Of a DNA stretch of 64,000 nt, positions 30,510 to 41,441 are shown in pieces. The DNA is from Cladorrhinum sp. PSN259. Its lineage: Eukaryota; Ascomycota; Sordariomycetes; Sordariales; Podosporaceae. How positions within the stretch are numbered: position 1 is the first letter of the stretch; every line of letters begins with the position of its first letter. The translations under genes were made by a program, and so were the position numbers. The DNA is taken from NCBI GenBank assembly GCA_033725935.1, contig MU867090.1, positions 62,001-126,000 on the forward strand, written 5' to 3'. Below the pieces are notes generated by a model. It did not search any database, was not told the origin of the DNA, and saw only the letters and a program-made list of their open reading frames with translations.

Positions 30510-33005
30510 ATGGACGACGACGTCTTAGTCGTAGCGCTCCGACGCGGAGTGTGGGCGTGGTGCTTCTGCAGTGCCGCATCTGTAGCCCCCGCGCCATTTA
30601 ACCTCGCTGCAATTCCTGCAACCGTTACTGGGGCTCTCGGCCTATCTCTTGGGAACAGTCGAAGATCATATCTATCATGTGGGCTCACCATCGGCTTTGG
30701 GCTCTGCCTTTATGCGGCATCGCGCCTCCTCTTCCGGAACTGGCACCCACTATCAGTCGTCTTGGTCACGTTTGCCGGTGCGCAAACCTACTTTCTCGCC
30801 ATGAGGTTGTTGAATAAGTTGGGGATAAGTTCTAAGGTGATGTGGATGCAAAAGAACCTGGTATCCCGTTTTTATTCGTGGGTGTGGAACTGTATGGTGA
30901 CCGAACCACCCTCCAAGCACCCGCTTGTCAAATTTCCTCTGGTCGTTCTTGGCCACACGATCAGCGCAATAATGATGGCAGCTATCACGGTTCTTTGTAC
31001 GTTCGGTGACTTTCAGCATTGCGTTATTCCTCCAATCCGGATGAAACTACGCAAGTGGCAGCTGAAGCTGAGGAGATGGTCCGGATCATCAGCCCTCGCA
31101 GGGTGGAGAACTGAAAGGACTCCTCAGCACCGCTACCAACCTCTCGGGTCAGCAGCAGAGAGGGCTTCAGCCGACAATAAGCCCCAGATGCGACTGCTGA
31201 AGCTTCTTCCACGAGTACCCTTTGGCCGGATCAGATGCGAACTTTTCGAGGTGGCTGTCCGGGAAATAGGCGAATATCAGGCCGTCTCATATACATGGGG
31301 CGCGGGGGAACGGAGCGGTGTGATTTTCGTCGACGGTAAATCAATGTCGGTCTCGCCCAATGTCGAAGACCTATTGTATCACTTGAGCTCCTACTTCAGA
31401 AGCCGGTTTCTGTGGATCGACCAAGTTTGCATCAACCAGGCCGACAATGACGAGAAGTCGAGTCAGATCCCATTGATGGGCGACATCTACCGGGACGCCG
31501 ACAACACTATTGTTTGGCTGGACGATGTTGAGGAACCATGGAAAGCACGGTCGATGCTGGCAGCCATATGGCATGAGCATATGTATGGCACGACACAGTC
31601 TACGCTGGAGCTGATGCGCAGTCACGCCGAGGAGTCGCCGCTTATGGGCTGGGCAGCGATGATGAACGTTTTTGCCCACCCCTGGTTCTCTCGCGTCTGG
31701 GTAATCCAGGAGATTATTCTCTCGCCGAGAGCAACTGTTTTAGCCTCAGGGGAGAAAATACAGTGGAGCCACTTTGAGGTCTTTGCCGAGCTCATGCTAT
31801 CTAGCCCATTCAACACCCTCTTGCGCTCAAATGATGCGTATGGGTTCAAGGACGACGCCTGTATCGGGCTGGGCAACGCTGCCAAAATGGCGATCTTCCG
31901 CAGAATATTCTGGAACAGTTCCGACTACTCAATTGGCGGCAGCTTAGAGTACCTCCTAGGTATATTTGCCAACTTTCAGTCGACACTTCCCGCCGACAGG
32001 ATATACGGCCTTCTCGCACTCCTCTCACCGGAGTACCGTTCCGCTGCCCACTGGCTGCAGCCCGACTACTCCAAACCACCAGACGAGGTCTTCACCATAG
32101 TAGCTACTCACCTGCTGCACAGCGACTGCAACGAAATACTCTCTCTGGCCGGCATCGGCTATGACCGGAACCTTCCCCAACTCCCTTCTTGGGTCCCAGA
32201 CTGGACCAGCCTCTCGGTAAAAGACAAATGGCGCATGAACTTCACCCAAGCATCCCACTCTTCTCGGTACAGTGCGTCCAGTTCTGTTCCTCTCAGCCAT
32301 TATTTTCCCTCCCTCGAGGTTCTCTCCATCAAAGGGCACCTCTTCGACACCATTCTTCATCTCAGCCCAGTCCACACCTACGCAGCCCACCACAAGAGCG
32401 AATTCGCGCCAACTCAACAAGAGAAGGCAGCGGTGATAAGACCGCATTTGATCTCTCGCCGAATGGCGTCCCAGCACATAGCAGACCCATACCCAGCCAC
32501 AGGTCAGCCGCGGGATGAAGCCTTCTGGCGCACTCTCATCGGAGACACCGAATCCAGCCGACCGGCAAACGCAGAGTTCGGCAAATATTTTAGGCTTTGG
32601 GAGATTATGCTTGGGTATCAATCGCGTGATGATCCGGACATGGAAAGCGACTTCGCCGCGGGGATGGAGGATCTCTTGTCGGAGAATGACATCAAAGCCC
32701 AGGGCCAAGAACCAGTACCGATGCTATTGCGGCAGGTTTCGTTTTGGAACAGCAATCGGATTATGTGCAGTACGGGAAGGAAGTTTTGTGTTACGAAGAA
32801 AGGCTTCATGGGGATGGTGCCCCCTGGGACACGGGAGGGGGATTTGTTGGTGATTTTATACGGGCTGTATACGCCATTCGTGGTGAGACCTGTAGAGGGG
32901 AGTGAGAGGGTCAGGATTGTCGGGGAGGCATATGTTCATGGGATGATGGATGGAGAGGCACTTTCGCAGTTGGTTGGGGAGGTGAGAATGTTTGAGGTGG
33001 AGTAA
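30510..33005 (+). CDS. HET-domain protein with N-terminal membrane helices
   Basis: Intronless, 831 residues from the ATG at 30510. Residues 1-165 contain about four hydrophobic segments (for example YLSCGLTIGFGLCLYAASRL, WHPLSVVLVTFAGAQTYFLA and LGHTISAIMMAAITVLCTF). After a basic linker the HET domain follows: IGEYQAVSYTWGAGE near residue 252, RFLWIDQVCINQAD near 297 and PWFSRVWVIQEI near 392. The rest matches the long HET type with a C-terminal region including GYDRNLPQLPSWVPDWT and a final module like FCVTKKGFMGMVPPGTREGD, which is common in this class. The membrane-anchored N-terminus is unusual; it suggests the HET domain sits on the cytosolic face of a membrane. Flanking DNA on both sides is AT-rich and gene-poor. 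Confidence 0.85.
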   Translation: MDDDVLVVALRRGVWAWCFCSAASVAPAPFNLAAIPATVTGALGLSLGNSRRSYLSCGLTIGFGLCLYAASRLLFRNWHPLSVVLVTFAGAQTYFLAMRLLNKLGISSKVMWMQKNLVSRFYSWVWNCMVTEPPSKHPLVKFPLVVLGHTISAIMMAAITVLCTFGDFQHCVIPPIRMKLRKWQLKLRRWSGSSALAGWRTERTPQHRYQPLGSAAERASADNKPQMRLLKLLPRVPFGRIRCELFEVAVREIGEYQAVSYTWGAGERSGVIFVDGKSMSVSPNVEDLLYHLSSYFRSRFLWIDQVCINQADNDEKSSQIPLMGDIYRDADNTIVWLDDVEEPWKARSMLAAIWHEHMYGTTQSTLELMRSHAEESPLMGWAAMMNVFAHPWFSRVWVIQEIILSPRATVLASGEKIQWSHFEVFAELMLSSPFNTLLRSNDAYGFKDDACIGLGNAAKMAIFRRIFWNSSDYSIGGSLEYLLGIFANFQSTLPADRIYGLLALLSPEYRSAAHWLQPDYSKPPDEVFTIVATHLLHSDCNEILSLAGIGYDRNLPQLPSWVPDWTSLSVKDKWRMNFTQASHSSRYSASSSVPLSHYFPSLEVLSIKGHLFDTILHLSPVHTYAAHHKSEFAPTQQEKAAVIRPHLISRRMASQHIADPYPATGQPRDEAFWRTLIGDTESSRPANAEFGKYFRLWEIMLGYQSRDDPDMESDFAAGMEDLLSENDIKAQGQEPVPMLLRQVSFWNSNRIMCSTGRKFCVTKKGFMGMVPPGTREGDLLVILYGLYTPFVVRPVEGSERVRIVGEAYVHGMMDGEALSQLVGEVRMFEVE

Positions 33006-34180
33006 CATAGGGCTCTGGTCTGGAAACGGACTTGCTTAATGTGTTGGATATGCACATGAAAAATATACTTGAGAGTTTCTTAGGTAATTAACACGAAGAG
33101 AGCCACTGTGGCCTCACCCGCCCCTAATTGGAGCCGGTTACATCTCTTTAAAACTTAGCTGACTACGGTCTAATTCCCGCCGGGGCTGGTGAATTGCCTG
33201 GTGTCGTAGCTGGCAAAACACGGGTGAACGTTTCGATCATCGTAAGGACTGTGGTAATTGTTAGAGCCTCAGATGTGATCGGCTCCTCCGTGCCGTTATT
33301 CGCTATGTAAGCACCAGTTAATATCCTTGCGATTTCAGCAGCTAGGCCGGGTCCCCTGAGCGCAATTCCGGGTTAATAGAGGCAAAGCAGCCCGTGCGGG
33401 AAGCCTGAAATCCGGTTTAACCTTCTTCATATATAGGACCAGTTCTATAATTCGATAAGCTATACGGAGCCTAACACGGCGTCTTTCTTGGACACTGCAA
33501 TTCAATGTCTAATACTATATTTGCTATTTTGCCCAGAAATTTATTTAATTTCGCCTTATCAGTCTATCTTGATCTATCCCAAATAGTGATTAGAACGGTA
33601 GCGGTCGTGACCCAAGATATATTCATATCTACGAAATAGAAATTAAAGTGTATAGGAACCAACTTCCTCCATCTTCTCCATCTCTACATCCGCTAGTCTT
33701 AGGGGCACTATAATGTCCAAGGACGTTCTAATCCAAGCAATCTACGGCGCGTCCGCCGTCAAGACAGACTCAGCTTTGCTCTTGCCAGCTTTGGCTGAAA
33801 AGAAGTGACCTAGCTACCATATCCTTCCCCGCTTCAGGATCGGGCTCTGCGATCTGGAGCGGCCTAGACTAGACCCTAACCATTTAGGATGCTCAGCTTA
33901 GCCACATTCCTCTTTCTAGCTTGTTTCGGACGCTCAGTTAAAACATTGCACGCGCGATTCCGTAGAGTGCCACGCGTGATGAGGAATGGCTTGTGCAAAA
34001 AGTCTCACTGACAAAATCGTTAGTGTGCACAAGCGATTTCTCATCACGTGCAAGCGCGTATTTTTGCGCGGGCGGCGCCGAGACCACCCCCAGTGCGTCA
34101 TAAATCCCGTCCCAGCTTCGACTGGGGAAAAAAAAAAAACCCACACAACAACAACAGACTCGACTCTACTCAAGTTTACA
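33006..34180. other. AT-rich spacer with hairpin
   Basis: No gene is supported in 33006-33975; the DNA looks like degraded repeat sequence but no element could be delimited. A long imperfect hairpin lies at 33976-34047, and a poly-A tract at about 34129-34139 precedes the start of the next gene. Confidence 0.4.
33976..34047. repeat. Imperfect hairpin upstream of the CHORD-like gene
   Basis: 33976-33997 and 34026-34047 are inverted copies of 22 bases matching at 19 positions. A second inner pairing (CACTGAC with GTTAGTG) extends the stem past a bulge. It ends about 130 bases before the ATG at 34181. Confidence 0.7.
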
Positions 34181-34846
34181 ATGCCCCGCACCACCCCAAT
34201 CCTAAGCGTAGAATCCGTCGCCAACGCAGACGAGTCCGTCCTCAGGGCTGCAGTCCACGCCCTGTGCAAACATGACGCGAAAGTTCACTCACGTCTCGCA
34301 ACCATCATCTACAGCATCAGCCAGAGCACCACCAACTCCTTCGGAAACAAGAAGCGCAAACTATTAGTAGACGTGACAAAACATCTTGTATGCGGACAGT
34401 GCAAGCAAACATTTCACTCCGACTCCAATAATAATGGCAAGCGGCCCGCTTGTCGGTATCACTCAGGTAAAGTCTGCCATTGACTGCCACCAGCAAGCAC
34501 TTGACCCTTTTTTCTTCTTCAAATTTGCTGAGTATGCGAAGGTGAATTGGAAGTCGACTACGATTTATGGCCCGACCATAACGAAAAGTACCACGGACCC
34601 ATCAACACCTCCTTTCACAGAAAAGAGTATCCTGATCAGTTCGTGTGGAATTGTTGTGATGAGCCGGGGAATGAGCCAGGCTGTAGACGCTCGAGGCATC
34701 GGACGAAGGATGATGAGAGGTTTAAGGCGGATGATACTAGTGAGGAAGAAGAGGGGGGAGAAGAAAACGAAAAGGAGCAAGAGACGGATGAGGATCATGA
34801 AGAGGAGGACGAAGAGGATTATGAAGACTATTATGACAAAGACTGA
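34181..34846 (+). CDS. CHORD-like zinc-binding protein with acidic tail
   Basis: Exons 34181-34466 and 34542-34846 give 196 residues. The N-terminal 70 residues are helical. Next comes a cysteine/histidine arrangement: CGQC, later CRYHSGELEVDYD, then FVWNCCDEPGNEPGCRRSRH. The order C-x2-C ... C-x2-H-x-G ... W-x-CC ... C-x4-H resembles the layout of CHORD zinc modules, but spacing is looser, so this is called CHORD-like. The last 45 residues are almost all Glu and Asp. There is no secretion signal. It converges with the HET gene ending at 34897, only 50 bases away, so the 3' untranslated regions probably overlap. Function is unknown. Confidence 0.75.
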
Positions 34847-34896
34847 TTAGGTTTCTATGTTCTCATCAGGTGTAAATTTTCTTTGGTCTCCTAATG

Positions 34897-37811
34897 CTAT
34901 TTCCTGATGAGAGAACTAAAGAGCAGACCGAGGCAAGTCAGAGACAGTGCCAAAGGTGCTGTAGCGTTCTGGACATCAGCTTGGACAAAACCGAGGAGAT
35001 AGACGACGCAGAATGCTATGAGAGGGGACATGCAGAGCAGGATGTAGGTAAAAGTCATCAACGCCGATCGCATCTCCCGGATATAGATACCCCAGAACTC
35101 TTCCCTTGTGTTCAACCTCTCGTTGAAGTTCCATCGTCGTTGAGGGATCTTGTCAACGGTATCGGAAGGTATTTGGAACGAGTCATCATTTAACTGGAAG
35201 GGTTCGTGATGCCGGAACATATTTGTCCATTTCAATGTTTGGCGTTTGCTGGCGTGCTGAAACAGGTCTTTGAACTCCTCTGGAGTTATTGGCGGGTCCC
35301 ATGGCGTGGGGACGTAGTAATAGCCGTCGCGTTGGATGTCTGGTAGTCCGTAACCCCTGTGTGCATACCCGCCTTGGCAATATCGTTCAAACTAGTAACC
35401 ATTAGTACCTGAGGCCAATGATTTCAGTCAGTTTTTAGTCTTCATACCTACCTTGCCAAAGTCACAGTGAGAGAACCCATACATGGAGAGCCAGGAGCCT
35501 AAAGGACCTTTGTGACGAAAGTACGCCTGGCGAAGTTCTTCTGCAAAATGTTCTGTGTTCAGGTAAAGAGAAGGAATTTCATCGAGTACTAATCTCTTCG
35601 CCTGGGCTACAAGAAAGATGAACCTGGGCTGGGGTGTTGATCGGTGTAATTCCAACGCTTTTGAGCCGGAGGGCACCGAGTTTAAATCTGCCAATGATTG
35701 CCCGGGAAGCTCGCTTGATCTAGAGTCGTAATATGGTGGGTTCTCAAAGCTCCTTGAAGGCAATCTAGCAATCTTTGCAGGCGGTGGAGTAGTGAGAGTA
35801 GCTGATCTGCTGTCGAGCGGGTACTTTTGTATCAGAAGAGAGATACGTTCGGCAAACGCTATGGGCACTGCTTCCCATCGAGTTTCTTTACAAGCCTTCA
35901 TAAAAAAAAATTCGGTTAGTTGCTTGAGGGTTGGGCTTGAACGAGAGAATTACTCACGCAGATCCAGCCTAGAAGGCACTCTCCAGGTACATGGAGATTC
36001 AAAGGCCTCGGACTTCTAAGCGGCCACCAGTGCCATCTCTCTCCTGTCCTAGCCTCAATCTTGTGTTGAAGGGCTTCTATAAGTGAGAAGGAAGCCCTCG
36101 TATCAATAAACACCTCTCTGGGCCGAGAGTATTGCATCTCGGAAACGACCACCAGCATTCTTGACCGCATGGTGTCCCAGTACTCCAATTGCTGCGTTTC
36201 TTCCTTAGCCTCTTTTTTCACTAATCTCTCGACAAAGTGTCTCGCCTCGGAGCTGAACGACGGGTAGGCAAAATCATGGAGCCTGGCCAACATCTGTTGG
36301 TAAGCTTTGCTGGAGCGAACAAAGTCTTCGAACAACGAAAACTGGATATCAACCTCTGGCTCCTCTTTCAGATCGCACCTGCTATCTTCTGTTTCTAGAT
36401 CTTCTTCAGCCGACTGTCGTTCTTCGATCTCCTGGGTATCCAAGGCTTGATCAGCAGATAGCTGGGGCTCCAGCAAGTCCAGATCAGTTTGTTGGAGGGA
36501 GGTAGGCTTTTTCGTTCTCTCCACAACACTGGATGTAACAGCTGATGCCAAAATGAGCCGATACTTTCTCAGAAATGTGGCAACGGAGATTTCGGCTTCG
36601 TTAGCTGCCTCTGACCCCAAGTCGATAGCGAAAGATCGCAAGATACTAAGGAGCATCCGTTGAAACTGCTGCCGCCCAAAACTTGGTCGTTGAAGCACCG
36701 CCTCAAATAGTGGAAGAAGTTCCGGCTCGTCCTTCAGAAATGCGATAGAATAAGCCAATGCTGTGTTTGCCGGATCATCTTCCGTACTTTGAGCCAGTGT
36801 TGAGGTCGTCGACATATTATCCCATAACGATTCGTCTGTTTCGTCTGCTGCGTCTGCTTCGTCTGCTTCTTTGGTTCCTGCGGTAGGCTCTCCTTGAATG
36901 CCCAGAGGTGGAAAGAGAGCTCCGCACCTGTGAAAGTCCCTTGGAGAGCCAGCCAACAGTCCAGACAATTTGTCGACCTCTTTGAACTTGAGTACAGCTC
37001 CGTACCTGTCAAATATTTGCTCCCTTCCTGAGCCTTCCCAATCAAAATTCTCTTTCCAGGAGAATAGAGAAAGATCAATTGGTGTGGACTCATGAACTGA
37101 CCTGCCGTATGACTTGATAATGGCCTCTTGAAGCCTCCAGAATGCTCGCTCTTTGCCTTCGCCATACCGCATCGGCATACTGACGTCGAATATTCCCAAA
37201 AGACAATATGCCAGGTCCTCTTCTCTCGTGGTGCTCCTCCTCGAGGCCCAAAACATTCGTCTGGCTGCACAGACACGCTTGACATCACCACCGGCGAGAA
37301 CAAATGGATCAACTCCAGTGACCTCGAAGATCTCCTTGAAGTGGGTGTATCGCGTCCCGATGAACTCCCAAGTTTTGGTGTAGAAGCGGATGTCGGGCGG
37401 CGCGATCAGCTCCTGGAGCGTCCACCCTCGAGTAAACCATCTGGCCGCCGCGATCGAGTAGTGAGAGTTCTCAGCGGAAATGTCGTCCAGGTACACCAAA
37501 CAAACTGTTGACCCCTTGAACCACTCAAACATGGAGTTAATAGCTTCTGTTATCTCCGCATGGTTGCTCTTGTCGATACAGCACGTATCAACCCACAGGT
37601 AACTGATACCAAGCTCCCTGGCGTGACGACAAGCCTGCAGGATCTTGGTCCAACCGGCTTTCTGGTGTACCTGACTGTCTCCAGAAGAAATGTCATTGAA
37701 GGACACTTCCGAATCTGATGCGCCCCAGGTGTGTGATAGAACACAATATCGAGGCGGCGAAGAAAGGAAAGGTCCTTCCAGGCGCAACGTTGTAGTATCG
37801 ATCAGCCGCAT
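34897..37811 (-). CDS. HET-domain protein with C-terminal membrane pair
   Basis: Three exons (37811-35958, 35895-35452, 35391-34897) join in phase zero each time to 930 residues. The start MRLIDTTTLRLEGPF is the standard opening of HET-D/E-type proteins. The conserved blocks are YCVLSHTWG (residue 22), YLWVDTCCIDKSNHAE (70) and RWFTRGWTLQELIAP (122), then FWASRRSTTREEDLAYCLLG. The middle has an acidic DEADAADETDE run and a Glu/Asp-rich linker. WHWWPLRSPRPL near residue 600 is a later conserved piece. The C-terminus ends with two hydrophobic helices (FTYILLCMSPLIAFCVVYLL and LALSLTCLGLLFSSLI). No NACHT P-loop or WD repeats are present, unlike HET-E itself. Confidence 0.87.
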
Positions 37812-38588
37812 TTTGGCGTTTTATGAGAAGAATTACCCGTTTGAGAGGTACGCACGTTTCATAGTGGGCTGGTGTTTTGGGAACGGATATCATATATACG
37901 GTGCTACAAAGAGCGGCCGCCCGTGGCAAGCGCAGGATTTGAGGCGACCGCACCGCCGCGGGTATGCATGCATCGCCGGTTTTGTAGCACAATCTTGGCC
38001 AATAGAACTCACAGTTGCAACGTACATTACCACCCCAGCCACATAGTCATCGTACGCAAGATCGACGTTTGTCGCCGATATGGTCATCGCATGCTCTGAG
38101 TCTTCTCCGTCCCACTGCGGGGATAGTCAGATGGAATTTCGAGGGGGCGGTGCTTGGATGGAGAAGGGCTGCGTGGCCACTGACAAATGGAGATTCTCGA
38201 TGCGTGGTCGTCAGGTTGTCAGTTTGCAAAAGAAATGATGACAAATGATGGATGAGTAAAACAGAAGTGAGAATAAGCGTTTTCCAGGCAACACCGGACC
38301 CCACTCGCTGGCAAAAACAGTTGCAATTACCGTGACACCGGCACAGTTACGTCACCGGGCATTCAAGTATGTACAGTACCATGGACTCGGATCAATCATC
38401 AGTCGACGGCAATTATTTACACGAAACAGAAAGTCTAAAAATTTACATGACTCTCTTTTAGTAAATATACAATTTCGCCCTCCAGTTCCTGTACAAATCT
38501 CGTAATCGAAACCGTCCCAATTAGAGTACATTTTCTCTCATCCTCTACCCCCCTAACCGACAACCTCCCTTCCCCTTATTATGCTTCT
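37812..38588. other. Intergenic
   Basis: Promoter of the HET gene and 3' flank of the PEBP gene (both minus). No gene is supported; an AT-rich 3' region follows 38400. Confidence 0.5.
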
Positions 38589-39508
38589 TTACACCATCAC
38601 CAACCCGCCCAAAACGGCACCCAAAGCCATCAAACCAGCCATGTACCCCCTCGCCTCCAACCCCATCGCACCACTACCCGCAGCGCCGCCATTCCCGGTG
38701 GTATTGCTGCCCCCATTAACACTCGACCCAGTATCAACAGTGAAGAACGTAGCACCAATAGCAGGTCCCAACCCGAGCTGCGTCCTCCACCTGCTCAAGT
38801 TCCAGTTACCAGTCGCAGCCTCCATGCCCACGCTCTCAAATCCAGCAGTGTTGAACCGCGCAGGCTGCGTGTACAACGCGTAGATGAACCGATGGATGCC
38901 AGTGTTCGCATCCGGCTTGGGGGCAGTAAACGCCGTAAAGGGGCGTCTGTTCGCCTCGGGAATCGCGAGTCGCTGAGCGCTGTCCAGCACGGACGAATTG
39001 GCCCCGTTGAGCGTGTAGTTACCGGCCAGGTAGTGACGGAGGTTACGGGCGGTAGGAGATGAGCGAGATGGTGCGTCCGCGTCCAACTTTAATTTACAAA
39101 AACATCAGTTAGTTATCAGATCAACCATACACTTAAAGAAAAAAAAAAGAAAAATAGAATACGTACAAGGTAAATAAGATACCGAGTCTGGGCGGTAATG
39201 TTTGTGGCATTATTCAGATTCTCGACCGAGAACTCCAGGGGTAACCTCGAAGTCTCGTTCAGGCTGAGGGTAGACCCTGGGGTGATCAGCTCGCTGTGTC
39301 CGTCCCCGTCCTTGCGGTAGGTGACGTAAAACGAGACGGCGGGATCCAAAGCGGCGATGACTTCGGGGACGATACCCGAAGAAACAAAACGGTTCTTGAA
39401 GTCGAGGGTGCTGACGCTCTGGGCGTTGTCGTCTGCCATGACCGGTGAGGTGGCGGATAAAGCCAGCGCCGCCAGCATGGCGAGGCTCTTGTGGAGTGAG
39501 GGGATCAT
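38589..39508 (-). CDS. Secreted, GPI-type phosphatidylethanolamine-binding-like (PEBP) protein
   Basis: Exons 39508-39167 and 39086-38589 give 279 residues. A signal peptide (MIPSLHKSLAMLAALALSAT) precedes a PEBP fold: the ligand-pocket motif LDADAPSRSSPTARNLRHYL, with D-x-D-A-P-S-R generated at the splice junction; then GIHRFIYALYTQPARF and NWNLSRWRTQLGLGPAIGATFF. These three pieces are the core of the PEBP family. After a Gly/Ser/Asn linker a short hydrophobic C-terminus (MAGLMALGAVLGGLVMV) looks like a GPI-anchor signal. PEBP proteins bind phospholipid head groups or inhibit proteases and kinases; which applies here is unknown. Confidence 0.87.
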
Positions 39509-40472
39509 TTTTGTTTTGTTTGTGGTATGTATGGGGTGAAAATTAATATGTACAGAGTTGAACAAATAAAAATCAGTGTCCGGCACTGGCGGTATTCAAG
39601 AATCGAAGGGCTAGTAAATGATGATAGAAAAAGTGTACCCGACTAGCGAGGTTAAGGAGAGAAAGGAAAAAAAAGCGTCAAAGGAGAATGTTCAAGAGAA
39701 CCAGATATTATAGTATCCAAATCTGTTGTTGAAACAACAACCCATGGAAACACCCGCTCGGACATTTCTTGGTTCCGGCCGCCCAGATGCAGGAGGATAA
39801 AACATGAACCTGAGCGCCGCTCTAGTCTAGTGTATGAAAGATTCCCCCCCTGGTAGTTGATGCGCCAAGGTCGCCCATCATACAGTCTTGGCGGCCCCTT
39901 GTCTGTTTCAACACACCCCATATCCTTTGCACCCTGCGCACGGCAGAATGGCGCGCCGTTGCGGCTGGAACCTGTATGACGACGCAGGATTAATCAACGG
40001 CAGACTTTCTTCTGTATATAATACGAGAGAGGTTGGGTAACTGTATCGTCGCATTCCTTCCTCCGTGTTTACTGTGCATGTTTCAACGGTCCACAGGAGG
40101 CGCACTTGGCCGTCACCAAAGTCAAACAAAAGCACCCAGCACAGAACTCAGTCTCCCGTCGTCTCGTCTCAAGGAGTACAACAGCTTGATGTAGTGGGTG
40201 GTGCAGTGGTGCAGTGGTGCAGTGGTGCAATTAAGCTTATTCTAAGACATGGCCCCAAATTCGGAAGCTATCCGCCGCCAGGAATGTGGGACCTGGTCTC
40301 AACCATGACTAGCCTAGTGATGACAAAAAACAAAACCCCTCCGAAATATCATTGCTGCCGCCCATTTGTATCTGTCTATATACATGAAAATACACATTAC
40401 TTGTAATTATTATGATGTCGTCTCATCGTATATATCGTCGTTGTCGTTATCGTAGTCGTCATGATTCATCAA
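39509..40472. other. Intergenic
   Basis: Promoter of the PEBP gene and 3' flank of the next minus-strand gene. Contains an 8-base tandem repeat (40201-40229). No gene is seen. Confidence 0.5.
40201..40229. repeat. 8-bp tandem repeat (GTGCAGTG)n
   Basis: About three and a half copies of GTGCAGTG in direct order. Confidence 0.8.
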
Positions 40473-41441
40473 TCATTTGCACTTAAAGGTCTCCCCTGTC
40501 GGTTCCCCATAGAGGACCTCGTCTGAAAAGTAGTTCTCGGGATATGGCACATCGACGCATTTCCCACCACCGGTTGGCCCGACATGTGGGCAATGGACCT
40601 GTCACATCGAGTCAGTTTGTAGTCAACAGAAAATTATCGAGGGATCACAACTCACATCAGGTCGCACTTGGGTCAAAACCAAATGAATAGTTCGGCACAC
40701 AATATTATCCCCCCATGCCTCATCATAACTGCCATACTTCTTCTTCGACAGGACCGCCACACACTCTCCGATACTGTTCCACTGCGTGTTGCCGCCCGTG
40801 CATCTCATCTGGGTGGCTGCGCAAATCTCCTGGATGCTGTACATTTGAAAGTTACGATCCGAGATGTGTGCACCGGTTGTTGCCTCGAGCCAGCTGTTGA
40901 GATTCGGAATCCAAGCATCGTATTTGAGAACGGCACCTTCCTCGTCAAATTTCCAGAATGCAACTTGCTTTAGGGGCGGAAGCGGCTTTCCATCATCAGG
41001 GGAGCCAGGGTTCACCACGCTGGTGTACAGATAAACGACCGAGGATGCGACATCGCGACATTCTGAGCTGAATTCTGTGATGACAGCGCGAGTGATCGCT
41101 GCCGATGCAGGGTTTGCTTGAGGGAGAGGCGACAGGGCGACGAAGTACTCGATGGAATGATCAATTCCGGTGAAGTTGCCGACCGGGTCAACGCGTCCCA
41201 CCACATTCTTGTTGAAAAGGCCCTTGGGGACACTGAGCGTGCCGTTGATGGCGATAATTGGGACCTGATTGGGATAAACGGTGAGGTTGTAGATGCTCTG
41301 AATTGTCTTGAGGTTGCGCGCTTTCCAGTCGATCGGACGTTGGCTTTTATAGTGCACCCACTGCGGCAAGCCGCATGCCGGTGAGATTAGACAGGCCAGA
41401 GCCCATGCGATACCCAGCATAAAAAAGTTGAGCCGTAACAT
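40473..41441 (-). CDS. Secreted protein of unknown function
   Basis: Exons 41441-40656 and 40598-40473 give 303 residues. The N-terminus MLRLNFFMLGIAWALACLIS is a signal peptide. The mature protein has several N-glycosylation sequons (NLTV, NGTL, NFTG), a central region AVLKYDAWIPNLNSWLEATT, and a cysteine-containing C-terminal part: EICAATQMRC, then across the intron VHCPHVGPTGGGKCVDVPYP. The second exon completes a closing segment with two further cysteines and a GEPTGETFKCK end. I do not recognise a named family; the build suggests an extracellular enzyme or binding protein with a SnoaL-like or lipase-unrelated fold, but this is a guess. Confidence 0.75.
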
